Part shown: piece after piece, positions 36,468 through 45,866 of the stretch
Numbering within the stretch: position 1 is the stretch's first letter
How the letters are laid out: the number at the start of each line of letters is the position of its first letter
Assembly: GCF_002795825.1 (NCBI RefSeq)
Contig: NZ_CP018800.1
Location: 310,001 to 374,000, forward strand
DNA: 64,000 nucleotides
Source of the DNA: Mariprofundus ferrinatatus
Lineage (GTDB): Bacteria; Pseudomonadota; Zetaproteobacteria; Mariprofundales; Mariprofundaceae
Direction of reading: 5' to 3'
Notes under the pieces: model-generated
The model's input: the letters and a program-made list of their open reading frames with translations, nothing else
What the model was told of the DNA's origin: nothing
The model's database searches: none
Made by a program: the position numbers and the translations under genes

Positions 36468-37184
36468 TCAGGCGGCAGCTACAGCGCTTCTCTGATATTC
36501 AGCAAGATCGTGAATACCTTTATCTGCGAGCTTTTTCAGTGCCATGAACTGATCCCAGTGCAGGGGCCTGTCTTCTGCCGTGGCCTGAACCTCGATGACA
36601 CCGCCATCTTCGGTCATGATGAAGTTGGCATCCATTTCAGCCTGAGAATCTTCAGAGTACTGGAGATCAAGCAGGGGTGCGCCATCCACAAATCCACAGC
36701 TGACAGCGGCAACCTGACCGATGATCGGATCCGACTTGAGAACGCCCTCTGCAAGCAGCCTGTTGATTGCAATGCGCAGTGCCACCCATGAGCCGGTAAT
36801 GGCTGCAGTGCGCGTACCGCCATCCGCCTGCAGCACGTCGCAATCGATGCTGATAGAGCGGGGGCCGAGTGCTTCAAGGTCCACAACTGCCCTGAGTGAG
36901 CGACCAATAAGTCGCTGAATCTCCACGGTTCTTCCCCCCTGCTTGCCTCGAGCTGCCTCGCGGCCGCCGCGAGTATGGGTGGCCCGTGGCAGCATGCCGT
37001 ATTCAGCAGTCACCCACCCTTTTTCGGTATTCCTCAGGAATGGGGGCTGTTTCTCTTCGACGCTTGCCGTGCAGAGCACGCGGGTATGGCCGAAGGAGAT
37101 CAGGGCACACCCCTCCGCATAGCGATTGAACGATGTGTCGATGGAGATCGGGCGGAGTTCATCCGCCTGGCGGATTTCGCGCAT
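36468..37184 (-). CDS. rph: ribonuclease PH
   Basis: Phosphorolytic 3' exoribonuclease that trims tRNA precursors. It has the RNase PH core: [20 protein letters not shown], then [20 protein letters not shown] (phosphate and RNA contacts) and [20 protein letters not shown]. The frame opens at 37217, but ATG 37184 follows AAAAGGA at good spacing and begins [12 protein letters not shown], as in other RNase PH proteins, giving 238 residues. It starts four bases beyond the dsbC-like stop. Confidence 0.95.
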   Translation of the reverse strand: MREIRQADELRPISIDTSFNRYAEGCALISFGHTRVLCTASVEEKQPPFLRNTEKGWVTAEYGMLPRATHTRGGREAARGKQGGRTVEIQRLIGRSLRAVVDLEALGPRSISIDCDVLQADGGTRTAAITGSWVALRIAINRLLAEGVLKSDPIIGQVAAVSCGFVDGAPLLDLQYSEDSQAEMDANFIMTEDGGVIEVQATAEDRPLHWDQFMALKKLADKGIHDLAEYQRSAVAAA

Positions 37185-37186
37185 AA

Positions 37187-37912
37187 TTAATCCTTTTGCA
37201 TTCCGTTTTCGAGCCATGTTTTCATATCAGCTGCCGATTTGACACCCGATGCCATGCGCCCGTCACCGGCAATGAATGTCGGAGTGCCATTGATGTTCAG
37301 TCTTTGGGCAAGGGTCTGGATATCATCAATAGGGGTTTTGCATCTGGCAGCTTCTGGCACAAACCTCTCCAGCATCACCTTCTGCAGCATGCTGTGCTGC
37401 TCCTTGCTGCACCAGATCGCTTCTGATTTGGCTCGGGCATTCGGGTGAAGCTTCTCCAGCGGATAGAGGAAGGTATAGACGGCCACACCTTTCAGGTCGA
37501 CCAGCTCTTTCTCCAGTTTGCGGCAGTAGGGACAGTCAGGGTCGGTGAAAATGGCCAGTTTCAGCTTCGCACCCCTGTCGCCGGAGAGAATGGCCTTGTC
37601 CAGTGGCAGTTCACTCCAGTCGATGCGGTTGATCTGCTCCTTGCGCTCGCTGGTCAGGTTTTTTCCCGCCGCGGTATCGATAAGGCTTCCACCCAGTACA
37701 AAGTATTTTCCCTGGGCATCGGAGTAGAAGATGTTTCTGCCGCTGCGCACCTCGAACAGCCCCTCTATCTGGGTTTTGCGCACTTCATCCACACGCTCGA
37801 CATGCAGCAGTTCTGCTGATTTTTGAGCGATCGCGTGAATATCAGCATTGCCAGCGGCAGCCGAAGCGGCCGCAGGAACCAGAAAAGATATGAGTAAGAG
37901 AAACAGGCGCAT
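37187..37912 (-). CDS. dsbC: DsbC-like periplasmic disulfide isomerase
   Basis: A secreted thiol-disulfide protein. Signal peptide [20 protein letters not shown], then a small dimerisation domain, then a thioredoxin fold with the active site [11 protein letters not shown] (CPYC instead of the CGYC of E. coli DsbC) and a cis-Pro loop [10 protein letters not shown] second cysteine pair is present (WCSKEQ and RCK), as in DsbC. ATG 37912 follows GGAGG, giving 241 residues. It lies between the tlpA-like gene and rph on the same strand. Confidence 0.88.
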   Translation of the reverse strand: MRLFLLLISFLVPAAASAAAGNADIHAIAQKSAELLHVERVDEVRKTQIEGLFEVRSGRNIFYSDAQGKYFVLGGSLIDTAAGKNLTSERKEQINRIDWSELPLDKAILSGDRGAKLKLAIFTDPDCPYCRKLEKELVDLKGVAVYTFLYPLEKLHPNARAKSEAIWCSKEQHSMLQKVMLERFVPEAARCKTPIDDIQTLAQRLNINGTPTFIAGDGRMASGVKSAADMKTWLENGMQKD

Positions 37913-37951
37913 AAAACCTCCGCGGATTGAATGATATAGCATCATGATGGA

Positions 37952-38443
37952 TCAGTGGCCGCTGTGAAGGGGGGCGCTCTGCACCTCCGGGAGTAGAACT
38001 TCAAGCAGTTGATCGGAAAATTCACTGTTTTTCCAATCCCTGGGGCCACGGTGTATCTGGCTGATATCCCCATCGGCATTGATAACGATGGTGGTTGGGA
38101 GGGCCTGAGCCCCCAGCTTGCGTGCCTGAATCTCATCGCTGAGCAGGAGGGCTGTTTCAATGCCGGTCTCGTTGAGGAACTTTTCCGCATTCTCCGTTTT
38201 CTGATCAAGTGAGACAGAGAGGACCTTTATATCGGGGTGGTTGCTGACCCACTCGCTGTAAGCAGGCATTTCGGCGCGGCACGATGGACACCATGAGGCC
38301 CAGAAATGAACCAGAACAGGTTCACCCTTTAGCTCATCAAGCGAATAGGTGGTGCCACTTTCATCCATCCATTTGAAATCGGCAGCATGGGCTGGCACCC
38401 ATGAGAACAGCACCAGCATCAGTGCCGCAAACCAGCGAATCAT
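37952..38443 (-). CDS. TlpA/ResA-like periplasmic thioredoxin
   Basis: A membrane-anchored or secreted thioredoxin of the TlpA/ResA group. The hydrophobic N-terminus (ALMLVLFSWVPAHA) leads into a redoxin domain with WASWCPSCRAEMP (active site WCPSC) and ALPTTIVINADG as cis-Pro loop. Such proteins keep haem- or copper-site cysteines reduced. ATG 38443 is chosen because AGGAG has correct spacing there, whereas ATG 38449 abuts it. It is divergent from the copper-type cluster that begins at 38524; TlpA proteins are known partners of PCu(A)C chaperones in CuA-site assembly. Confidence 0.87.
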   Translation of the reverse strand: MIRWFAALMLVLFSWVPAHAADFKWMDESGTTYSLDELKGEPVLVHFWASWCPSCRAEMPAYSEWVSNHPDIKVLSVSLDQKTENAEKFLNETGIETALLLSDEIQARKLGAQALPTTIVINADGDISQIHRGPRDWKNSEFSDQLLEVLLPEVQSAPLHSGH

Positions 38444-38523
38444 ACTCATCTCCTACCCGGCACCTTCAGCCGGAAGAACCGGAATCTTGCAGATAATGGC
38501 ATGGCACGCCATCATTCCGCGCC

Positions 38524-38922
38524 ATGCGAAAAGTACTTGCTATATTCCTTGCTGCAACATTGCTGTGCGTAAGCTCTGTTCCGGCATTTGCGGAAGCGGC
38601 AAGTTGTGCCGGCCCGGAGGTCGCTGCCATAACTGCGGGCGGTGAACATGCCATGCATCACGATGACGGGCTTGATGAGGCCCATCTTGGGCATGATCAC
38701 TCTGCAGGACTCTCGGCAGACTGGCAGAAGGACCGTATCGAGTGCGGCTGCGGATGTCATCGTAGTGTCGATGCTTTGCCCCATTTGCTGGCGCCACATA
38801 CCTTTACTTCAATAAACCTTGAAACCGGGGTCGAGTCCCGTGAGGCTCCATTCAGGCTTGAAGTTGCACTTGTCTGCAGTACTCCGCGTATTCCCATTCC
38901 GCCTCCACAATCTATTTCCTGA
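38524..38922 (+). CDS. secreted His/Cys-rich protein of unknown function
   Basis: A 132-residue exported protein: signal peptide MRKVLAIFLAATLLCVSSVP ending near AFAEA, then a stretch dense in possible metal ligands (GGEHAMHHDD, HLGHDHSAG, ECGCGCHRSVDALPHLLAPH). The tail is RIPIPPPQ; such Arg/Pro endings recall small exported proteins found beside heavy-metal efflux genes, but I cannot assign a family. It begins a plus-strand run with a Met-rich outer-membrane protein, a PCu(A)C chaperone and a lipoprotein, so a metal (copper) role is inferred from context and composition only. Confidence 0.75.
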   Translation: MRKVLAIFLAATLLCVSSVPAFAEAASCAGPEVAAITAGGEHAMHHDDGLDEAHLGHDHSAGLSADWQKDRIECGCGCHRSVDALPHLLAPHTFTSINLETGVESREAPFRLEVALVCSTPRIPIPPPQSIS

Positions 38923-39032
38923 TTTTCTAAAACCCGGATGCCGTCCTCAGGATGGCCCGTTTGCGCGTGCTGTCGGGCAGTTATGCCTGTTCGCCTGCGC
39001 TGTTAATCATTAAATATATTCTGGAGAAGAAC

Positions 39033-40130
39033 ATGAAATTCGTAAAATCTCTGGCCATCGCGAGTGCGCTGGCTCTATCAACTATTTCTGCCGGACAGCA
39101 GGCTTATGCCAGCGAGTGCGGCCTCTCATGCTGTATCGCCGCAGGCGTTGACGGTATCGGTTCGGCAACCGGCCTGACTGTATCCCTGCAGTACGACACC
39201 ATGCTGATGAAAACCAACAAGCGGGGCACCAACGAAATCACCCCTCAGCAGATTATCAGTAATCAATTGGCTGGCACTGCAGGCATGTATGCGGTATCGA
39301 ACAGCATGACCATGCAGAAGATTGCTGCCAACTTCGCCTACCGCATGGATGAGGACAACGCCTTCGTGCTGACCGTTCCCTATATCATCAACGATATGGA
39401 GATGATGATGGGCATGAAGATGATGCCGATGTCTCCCATCGTATATTCCCTCAACAACATGGATACGATCGAGGGTCTTGGCGATATCTCGCTGCTCTAT
39501 CTGCGCGATGTCTACAAGGATGCCGATATCCGTACACGTCAGCGCTTCTCGGTCGGTGTAGGCATTAAAGCACCAACAGGCGCCTCCAAAGCGCGTACTC
39601 GAAGCGGCCACCTGGTTCATATGATGATGCAGGCGGGTACCGGTTCCTGGGACGGGCTCTTGATCGCAAATGGCACCATGGCTTTCGGCGAACATGAGGA
39701 TGGTGGTGCCCAGTGGCTTGTTTCCCCATCTGCAACCTATCACATGACCACCCGTAACTCGCTCGGCTATAAGGTTGGCGACCGTCTTAATGTCGACCTC
39801 TCTACCCGCTACCGTGTTACCTCCAAGTTCAATGTGAAGCTTGACCTGAATGGCGTCTACTCTCAGAAGGATAGTACCGATGGCACCAAAGATCCGAACT
39901 TTCTCAATAATATGATGGTACCTGCAGCCTATCAGCGGACCGTCAATGTGCTTGATAATGTGAATAATACCGGTCTGGCTTCTCTCTTTGTTTCACCGGG
40001 ATTCCAGTGGATTGTTGCTGATGGCGTAACCCTGAGTGGTGAATACCGTATTCCGGTTTATCAGGACGTAAGGGGTATTCAGCAGGTGACCGATAACTGG
40101 TTCTTCCTGCGTGCGACTGCAGCATTCTGA
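39033..40130 (+). CDS. outer-membrane beta-barrel-like protein, Met-rich
   Basis: A 365-residue exported protein. Signal peptide MKFVKSLAIASALALSTISA ends near QAYA. The mature start is Cys-rich (ECGLSCCIAAGVDG). Alternating hydrophobic strands (FSVGVGIKAPTG, VTLSGEYRIPVY) and the terminal aromatic FLRATAAF match a beta barrel. A loop MEMMMGMKMMPMSP at about residues 130-143 offers seven Met in fourteen residues, typical of copper(I)-binding sites. The frame is open upstream, but ATG 39033 follows GGAGAA. No named family recognised. Confidence 0.8.
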   Translation: MKFVKSLAIASALALSTISAGQQAYASECGLSCCIAAGVDGIGSATGLTVSLQYDTMLMKTNKRGTNEITPQQIISNQLAGTAGMYAVSNSMTMQKIAANFAYRMDEDNAFVLTVPYIINDMEMMMGMKMMPMSPIVYSLNNMDTIEGLGDISLLYLRDVYKDADIRTRQRFSVGVGIKAPTGASKARTRSGHLVHMMMQAGTGSWDGLLIANGTMAFGEHEDGGAQWLVSPSATYHMTTRNSLGYKVGDRLNVDLSTRYRVTSKFNVKLDLNGVYSQKDSTDGTKDPNFLNNMMVPAAYQRTVNVLDNVNNTGLASLFVSPGFQWIVADGVTLSGEYRIPVYQDVRGIQQVTDNWFFLRATAAF

Positions 40131-40184
40131 TTGGGAGGGCAGGCCGGAGTGAGGCTGTGTATCAGTCCGTGCGCTGCCTGCATC

Positions 40185-40207
40185 ATGGCGCGTAAAGTGC
40201 GCGCCAT
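40185..40207. terminator. hairpin after the outer-membrane gene
   Basis: ATGGCGCG and CGCGCCAT form a perfect eight-pair stem around a seven-base loop, followed by ATAAAA. It could terminate or protect the upstream mRNA; the lack of a T-run makes the first role uncertain. Confidence 0.45.
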
Positions 40208-40221
40208 ATAAAAGTTGAGAA

Positions 40222-40248
40222 AGTGGGGTAGTGTTTCACTGCCCCACT
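40222..40248 (+). promoter_or_regulatory. leader hairpin of the PCu(A)C gene
   Basis: AGTGGGGTAGTG and CACTGCCCCACT form a 12-pair stem with one G-T pair around TTT, 23 bases before the chaperone ATG. With no T-tract after it, it is a leader hairpin rather than a clear terminator. Confidence 0.5.
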
Positions 40249-40271
40249 ATTCCAGAGAAATGAGGATGACT

Positions 40272-40745
40272 ATGAAAGTTAAAGTTTTACTGCTTGCAGC
40301 ACTGATGTTGCTGATGCCATCGCTGGCCGCAGCTGAGATAACTGTTGAAGATGCCTGGGTTCGCATGCCGCCACCTGTTGCTGATACGGCTGCTGGCTAT
40401 CTCACCCTGAAAAACAGTGGTGACCACGATGTCGAGGTTGTCTCCGTGGAGAGCGATGCCGCGACCAAGCCCGAGTTTCACAGCATGTCGATGCATGACG
40501 GCATGATGCATATGATGAAAATGGACAAGGTGATCATCCCTGCCCATGGCGAACTGAAATTCGAGTCGGGAGGCAATCACCTGATGTTAACAGGCCTGGC
40601 TCGCCCCCTGAATGCCGGTGATCATGTGATGCTGACTATCAAAACCGCAGATGGCGGCTCGGTGATGGTTCATGCAGAGGTTCGTGATGTACGCATGAAG
40701 GATTCGAATGATAGCGATCACGGAGGCCACCATCACGGCCACTGA
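40272..40745 (+). CDS. PCu(A)C-type copper chaperone
   Basis: A 157-residue periplasmic copper(I) chaperone, a family that delivers copper to the CuA site of cytochrome oxidase or buffers copper. After a signal peptide (MKVKVLLLAALMLLMPSLAA) the family motif HX10MX21HXM is exact: H70, M81, H103, M105. Many further Met and His lie at 72-84 (MSMHDGMMHMMKM), and the C-terminus is a His tail (DHGGHHHGH). The frame opens at 40215, but the third of three nearby ATGs, at 40272, has GAGG at the best spacing. It is enclosed by hairpins, so it is probably transcribed alone or controlled separately. Confidence 0.93.
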   Translation: MKVKVLLLAALMLLMPSLAAAEITVEDAWVRMPPPVADTAAGYLTLKNSGDHDVEVVSVESDAATKPEFHSMSMHDGMMHMMKMDKVIIPAHGELKFESGGNHLMLTGLARPLNAGDHVMLTIKTADGGSVMVHAEVRDVRMKDSNDSDHGGHHHGH

Positions 40746-40753
40746 TTGATTTT

Positions 40754-40771
40754 ATCCGCCTGAAGGCGGAT
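40754..40771. repeat. small hairpin after the PCu(A)C gene
   Basis: ATCCGCC TGAA GGCGGAT, a perfect seven-pair stem with a tetraloop, ten bases after the stop codon. It is followed by a larger terminator. Confidence 0.5.
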
Positions 40772-40784
40772 GCGTATTGAGTGG

Positions 40785-40829
40785 ATGGCGGAGATTACGA
40801 TTTGATGTAATCTCCGCCATATCTTTTTT
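40785..40829 (+). terminator. strong rho-independent terminator
   Basis: ATGGCGGAGATTAC and GTAATCTCCGCCAT form a perfect 14-pair stem around an eight-base loop, followed by ATCTTTTTTC. It separates the chaperone gene from the lipoprotein gene. Confidence 0.88.
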
Positions 40830-40858
40830 CAGGTCATGATAAGTATATGGAGGGCAAA

Positions 40859-41509
40859 ATGAGACTGCTTTATTCGCTTATGATCGCCCTTTGCCTGTCC
40901 GCCCTGAGCGCCTGCGATATTGATCGCCATGAAATGCATGACGCGCGCCAGAACCTCTCCCAGACCATTAAGCTGCATCACCTGCATATGCTGATTAACC
41001 ACTCCCTGCAGATGGCAACACAGGGGGCGGATATGAACCTGCAGGGGATAGAACATGGTCCCGCCATGCTGGTGAAAGCATCCGGGCTGCTAGAGCGTGC
41101 CATGACAGGCCCTGAAATGGCGAGTATGCATAAATTTGGCGGCGCTACGGCGCCGCTAATGAAAATGACCCATGAGCTTGCAGCCAGAGCAACTACGCTG
41201 ATTGAAGCCATGAAGAAGCTCTCTACCCTGAGCGGGGATAAGGGGGCGATCCGGATGCTCAACCATGCCGTCGAGGTGGCGGCAACCGGCAGCAGCCTGA
41301 TTATGCTGGGTCAGCAGGGAATGGCTGGCGATATTGATGCTGTAATGGTCAACCACGGGCAGATGATGCTGGGGGAAGCATCAGGTCTGCTGCGCGATAT
41401 TTCAGGCGCTGATGAATATCGGAGTCTTGTTGCTGATGTGGTGAATATGCTGATCGGTATACCGGACATGCCTGTCGACCAGGGTGAAAGTCAGCCCCAA
41501 GGCGGCTGA
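40859..41509 (+). CDS. Met/His-rich lipoprotein of unknown function
   Basis: A 216-residue protein with a lipoprotein signal (MRLLYSLMIALCLSALSAC); the Cys after LSA would be lipidated. The mature protein is all-helical in character and rich in Met and His (HEMHDARQ, IKLHHLHMLINHSLQMATQG, GPEMASMHKFGG), with two partly similar helical halves, each carrying HG or NHG followed by a Met and a SGLL motif (HGPAMLVKASGLLE and NHGQMMLGEASGLLR). No family recognised. A metal-binding envelope role is suggested by composition and by the PCu(A)C gene upstream. GGAGGG precedes ATG 40859. Confidence 0.75.
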   Translation: MRLLYSLMIALCLSALSACDIDRHEMHDARQNLSQTIKLHHLHMLINHSLQMATQGADMNLQGIEHGPAMLVKASGLLERAMTGPEMASMHKFGGATAPLMKMTHELAARATTLIEAMKKLSTLSGDKGAIRMLNHAVEVAATGSSLIMLGQQGMAGDIDAVMVNHGQMMLGEASGLLRDISGADEYRSLVADVVNMLIGIPDMPVDQGESQPQGG

Positions 41510-41536
41510 CCTGCAACATATTTTAGGGGGAAATTT

Positions 41537-42430
41537 ATGTCTTCGTTCTTTTCCAGGCTGAAAACAGGGCTTTCGCGCAGCCGAGATGCACTCTCACAGA
41601 TGGTGCCGGGCGGCTCCGTCGATGCCCTCTCCGAGGAGGAGTGGATCGATATCGAGGATGGGCTGATTATGGCCGATTGCGGCGGCGAACTTTCGGGTGA
41701 ACTGGTGGCCAAGGCACGAAAGCGTCGTGGTGGCTCGGTGCGGGCATTGAAGGAGTCGATGCTCTTGATGCTGCCTGAGTTGAAACCCGTAAATGAACCT
41801 TCCAGCGGTCCGTTTGTGCTGCTTGTGGTCGGCGTGAATGGAACCGGCAAAACCACGACGATTGGCAAGATTGCTACGATGTTCCGTAAGCAGGGGAAAT
41901 CGGTGCTGATCGGAGCAGCTGATACCTTCCGCGCTGCAGCTGTCGAGCAACTGGCCGTCTGGGTGGATCGGGCCGGCGCAGATATGGTGCGCCAGCATGA
42001 AGGTGCGGATCCGGCAGCGGTAGCCTTTGATACGATTCAGCGTGGAGTGGCGCGAAATTACGATGTGGTGATCGTGGATACGGCAGGGCGTGTGCAGACC
42101 GATCGTGGTCTGATGGATGAGCTGGCCAAGGTTCGTCGTGTGATTACCAAAGCATACCCGGAAGCGCCGCACGAGGTGTGGCAGGTGGTCGACGGCGGCA
42201 CAGGCCAGAATGCCGTGGCTCAGGTTGAAAAGTTCCGCGAGGTGGCGGGAACATCAGGACTCATCGTCACCAAGCTCGATGGCTCCGGTAAGGGAGGCAT
42301 CGTTCTGCAGCTTTCCCATAAGTTCGGCTTGCCTGTCCGTTATGTTGGTGTAGGGGAAGCACTTGAGGATCTCATGCAGTTTAATGCGGAGGAGTTCATC
42401 AGCAGCCTGCTGCCCGATCAGCCAGAATAG
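41537..42430 (+). CDS. ftsY: signal recognition particle receptor FtsY
   Basis: GTPase that docks SRP-ribosome complexes at the inner membrane. It has the NG domain only (297 residues; the long acidic A domain of E. coli is absent). G1 is GVNGTGKTTTIGK, then ADTFRAAAVEQL, DTAGR (G3), and TKLDGSGKGG (G4), all intact. AGGGGGA precedes the ATG. ftsE and ftsX are not next to it here. A bidirectional terminator separates it from acnA. Confidence 0.96.
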   Translation: MSSFFSRLKTGLSRSRDALSQMVPGGSVDALSEEEWIDIEDGLIMADCGGELSGELVAKARKRRGGSVRALKESMLLMLPELKPVNEPSSGPFVLLVVGVNGTGKTTTIGKIATMFRKQGKSVLIGAADTFRAAAVEQLAVWVDRAGADMVRQHEGADPAAVAFDTIQRGVARNYDVVIVDTAGRVQTDRGLMDELAKVRRVITKAYPEAPHEVWQVVDGGTGQNAVAQVEKFREVAGTSGLIVTKLDGSGKGGIVLQLSHKFGLPVRYVGVGEALEDLMQFNAEEFISSLLPDQPE

Positions 42431-42461
42431 GGATCATTGGCTGTTCCATTGCCCGTAAAAT

Positions 42462-42491
42462 AAAGAACCCCGCTTTTCAGCGGGGTTCTTT
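42462..42491. terminator. bidirectional terminator between ftsY and acnA
   Basis: AAAGAACCCCGCT and AGCGGGGTTCTTT form a perfect 13-pair stem around TTTC, with A and T runs on the arms. It serves the two convergent genes. Confidence 0.88.
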
Positions 42492-42508
42492 ATGATGAAA
42501 AAATGTTA

Positions 42509-45163
42509 TCAGTTTGAGGCGAGCTGACGCAGCACGTACTGCAGGATGCCGCCGTGCTGATAGTACTCGACTTCCTTCGGCGTATCGATGCGTACATCGA
42601 CGATGAAGGATTTGATTGAACCATCCGGAGCGGTAGCGGTGACATTCAGCTCCTTTGCCGATCCATCTCCAATTCCAGTGAAGTCGTAAGACTCCTGGCC
42701 GGTCAGGCCGAGTGATTCAGCAGATTCGCCCGCTTTAAACTGCAACGGAAGAATGCCCATGCCGACCAGATTGGAGCGGTGGATGCGCTCATAGGTTTCG
42801 GCAATCACAGCCTGTACACCCTGAAGGCGCGGGCCTTTGGCTGCCCAGTCGCGCGATGAGCCGGAGCCATACTCCTTGCCTGCAATGACAATCGAGGCCA
42901 CGCCTTCATCTTTATACATCATGGCAGCGTCATAAATGCTCATCTGCAATCCAGATGGCTGGTGCAGCGTTACACCACCCTCGGTTCCCGGTGCCAGTTT
43001 GTTGCGCAGGCGGATATTGGCGAAGGTGCCCCGCATCATAATCTCGTGATTGCCGCGACGGGAGCCGTAGGAGTTGAAATCCTTGGCATCAACGCCACGC
43101 TCCTGCAGGAATCGACCGGCAGGGGAGTCGGCTTTGATCGCGCCGGCTGGCGAGATGTGGTCGGTGGTGACCGAGTCGCCCAGCAGTGCCAGTACGCGTG
43201 CTCCCTTGATGTCACTGATCGGGTCAAGGTCGAAACTCATGCCCTCGAAGTAGGGCGGGTGCTGGATGTAGGTGGAGTCTGCATCCCATGCAAAGCGGTC
43301 GCCGCTTGGCGCTTGCAGATTCTGCCAGTTGGCATCGCCTGCATAGACGTTGCCGTAAGAGGCTTCGAACTGCTCGGCGGTGACACATGAGGCGACCACA
43401 TCGGCCACCTCTTTCTGGGTTGGCCAGATATCCTTGAGGAAGAGATCTTCACCATCGCGGCCTTTACCGATCGGGTCGTTGTAGAGATCGATGTTCATCG
43501 TACCGGCAATGGCGTAAGCGACCACCAGTGGCGGGGAGGCAAGGTAGTTCATGCGTACTTCGGCATGTACGCGCCCTTCAAAGTTGCGGTTGCCGGAGAG
43601 TACAGAGGTGACTGCCAGATTGCCCTCTGCGATGGCGGCGGAGACCTCGGCAGGCAGCGGGCCTGAGTTGCCGATACAGGTGGTGCAGCCGTAACCGACG
43701 GTGTTAAAACCGAGCGCATCCAGATCCTGGGAGAGGCCTGCTCTGTCTAGATACTCGGTAACCACCTTTGAGCCGGGGCCCAGTGATGTTTTTACCCAGG
43801 GTGCCGCAGTCAGGCCGAGGGCAGCCGCTTTTTTGGCCACCAGACCGGCACCGAGCATCACCGATGGGTTGGAGGTGTTGGTGCAGGAGGTGATGGCGGC
43901 AATCACCACTGCACCATCATCAATGGTCACCTCTTCGCCGTTGATGGTCGTGGTGACAGCTTTGGTGGTGATGCCCGCTTCAGCTTTCACAGCCTCTACC
44001 GTCTTCTGGTAGACCGCTTTGGACTCGGTCAGTGCGATACGATCCTGCGGGCGTTTATGGCCTGCCAGTGATGGCACCACGGTGGACATATCAAGGGACA
44101 GATTTTCACTATAGATTGCATCAGGCGTATCTGCATCGCGGAACATGCCCTGCGCTTTGGCGTAGGCTTCGACCAGTGCAATATTCTCTTCGGAACGATT
44201 GGAGAGGCGCAGGTAGTTCAGGGTCTCCTCGTCGATCGGGAATATGCCGCAGGTTGCGCCATATTCAGGCGCCATGTTGGCGATGGTGGCCCGGTCAGCC
44301 AGCGGCAGTGAATCAAGCCCTTCACCATGGAACTCAACGAATTTGCCGACCACGCCGTGCTTGCGCAGCATCTCAACGATGGTGAGGACGAGGTCGGTCG
44401 CAGTTGCACCTTCCGGAAGCTCGCCTGTCAGTTTAAAGCCGACCACTTTGGGAACCAGCATGGAGACCGGCTGTCCGAGCATCGCAGCTTCTGCTTCAAT
44501 GCCGCCTACGCCCCAGCCGAGTACGCCAAGGCCGTTGATCATGGTGGTGTGGGAGTCGGTACCGACCAGTGTGTCCGGGTATGCAACCCCCTCGTCATTA
44601 ACGAATACGGTGCGAGCCAGAAATTCGAGGTTCACCTGATGTACGATGCCGCAACCTGGTGGTACAGCCTTGAAGGTTTCGAAAGCGTTCTGTCCCCATT
44701 TGAGGAAATTGTAACGCTCGCGGTTACGCTGGAATTCAATCTCTGTGTTTTTGGCTGCGGAATCAGCATGACCGAAGTTGTCTACCTGTACTGAGTGGTC
44801 GATAACCAGTTCAGCCGGGGCGAGGGGTTCGATCTTTCTGGTGTCGCCACCAAGGGCAGCCATCGCATCACGCATCGCGGCAAGGTCCACTACGGCAGGC
44901 ACACCGGTAAAGTCCTGCATCAGAACGCGTGCTGGCATATAGGCGATCTCGTGGCTTGGCTCGGCCTTCTCATCCCAGTTGGCCAGAAAATTGATGTCAT
45001 CGGCGGTCACGTTGATGCCATCTTCGCGGCGCAACAGGTTTTCCAGCAGCACCTTCATGGAGTAGGGCAGGCGACTTACATCCCCTGCGGTATCCAGCCG
45101 GTAGTAGGTGTAAGACTTATCGCCAACCTGTAATGAACTCTTTGCATCAAAACTGTTGCTCAC
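42509..45163 (-). CDS. acnA: aconitate hydratase A
   Basis: TCA-cycle enzyme interconverting citrate and isocitrate with a [4Fe-4S] cluster. It has 884 residues and the AcnA/IRP1-type order of domains. Cluster ligands are in [10 protein letters not shown] and [14 protein letters not shown]; the C-terminal swivel domain includes [15 protein letters not shown]. The start is GTG 45163 after CAGGAG. It is convergent with ftsY and divergent from the flavodoxin gene. Confidence 0.97.
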   Translation of the reverse strand: MSNSFDAKSSLQVGDKSYTYYRLDTAGDVSRLPYSMKVLLENLLRREDGINVTADDINFLANWDEKAEPSHEIAYMPARVLMQDFTGVPAVVDLAAMRDAMAALGGDTRKIEPLAPAELVIDHSVQVDNFGHADSAAKNTEIEFQRNRERYNFLKWGQNAFETFKAVPPGCGIVHQVNLEFLARTVFVNDEGVAYPDTLVGTDSHTTMINGLGVLGWGVGGIEAEAAMLGQPVSMLVPKVVGFKLTGELPEGATATDLVLTIVEMLRKHGVVGKFVEFHGEGLDSLPLADRATIANMAPEYGATCGIFPIDEETLNYLRLSNRSEENIALVEAYAKAQGMFRDADTPDAIYSENLSLDMSTVVPSLAGHKRPQDRIALTESKAVYQKTVEAVKAEAGITTKAVTTTINGEEVTIDDGAVVIAAITSCTNTSNPSVMLGAGLVAKKAAALGLTAAPWVKTSLGPGSKVVTEYLDRAGLSQDLDALGFNTVGYGCTTCIGNSGPLPAEVSAAIAEGNLAVTSVLSGNRNFEGRVHAEVRMNYLASPPLVVAYAIAGTMNIDLYNDPIGKGRDGEDLFLKDIWPTQKEVADVVASCVTAEQFEASYGNVYAGDANWQNLQAPSGDRFAWDADSTYIQHPPYFEGMSFDLDPISDIKGARVLALLGDSVTTDHISPAGAIKADSPAGRFLQERGVDAKDFNSYGSRRGNHEIMMRGTFANIRLRNKLAPGTEGGVTLHQPSGLQMSIYDAAMMYKDEGVASIVIAGKEYGSGSSRDWAAKGPRLQGVQAVIAETYERIHRSNLVGMGILPLQFKAGESAESLGLTGQESYDFTGIGDGSAKELNVTATAPDGSIKSFIVDVRIDTPKEVEYYQHGGILQYVLRQLASN

Positions 45164-45299
45164 TGGGCACTCCTGAAAATAGACATGTCACTAGAAAAAG
45201 AGGCTGCAATCTAGCGGCAGTTGAGCAAATTCTAAAGTGGATTGGTTTTTTCGCTGCAATCGGTGACAATGGCCGCATCGTGAGTTGCTGGAGGGGCGC

Positions 45300-45842
45300 G
45301 TGGACGTACTGATTGCTTATCATTCCGATTACGGGAATACCAAGAAGATGGCCGATGCCATAGCTGCAGGGATGAAGGTTGCCTCTCCACAGGTGTCGGT
45401 GAAGCTGCAAACGGCTGAAAATACTTCGCTGGACGATCTTGTTGCCGCCGATGTGGTGGTATTCGGCACTCCCGTGCATATGGGTTCCATGGCCTGGCAG
45501 CTCAAGCATTTGATTGATCGGGCCGGCAAGCTCTGGATGGAGGGTCTGCTGGAAGGAAAGGTGGGCGGCGTATTTGCTACGGGTGGCGGTTTTGGCGGAG
45601 CCGGTGGCGGCGTGGAAGCCACAATGATTTCACTGCATTCACATTTTCTCGAGCAGGGGCTTGTGACGGTCGGGTTTCCCAAATCACTTCCCGGTTATGC
45701 CGATGGTGGCCTGCAGTGGGGGCCGTATGGTCGTAGCGGTCACCATGACGGTATGCCGGGCTCGGTTTCCGAGGGTGCGCTTGCAGCAGCGCGCAGTTAC
45801 GGGGCACACCTGGCCGAAGTGGCGGAAAAGCTGCTTAAGTAA
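45300..45842 (+). CDS. flavodoxin-like NAD(P)H:quinone oxidoreductase (WrbA/NQO family)
   Basis: A 180-residue FMN-binding flavodoxin-fold protein. The phosphate loop is AYHSDYGNTKKMADAI, and GTPVHMGSMAWQLKHLIDR and ATGGGFGGAGGG match WrbA-type quinone reductases that carry out two-electron reduction of quinones. The frame opens at TTG 45285, but GTG 45300 is preferred because GGAGGGG is well spaced from it and the first beta strand (MDVLIAYHS) follows directly. It lacks some WrbA-specific text, so the gene symbol is left open. Confidence 0.85.
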   Translation: MDVLIAYHSDYGNTKKMADAIAAGMKVASPQVSVKLQTAENTSLDDLVAADVVVFGTPVHMGSMAWQLKHLIDRAGKLWMEGLLEGKVGGVFATGGGFGGAGGGVEATMISLHSHFLEQGLVTVGFPKSLPGYADGGLQWGPYGRSGHHDGMPGSVSEGALAAARSYGAHLAEVAEKLLK

Positions 45843-45866
45843 GTATTAACCCTTGCAAACGCCTGG

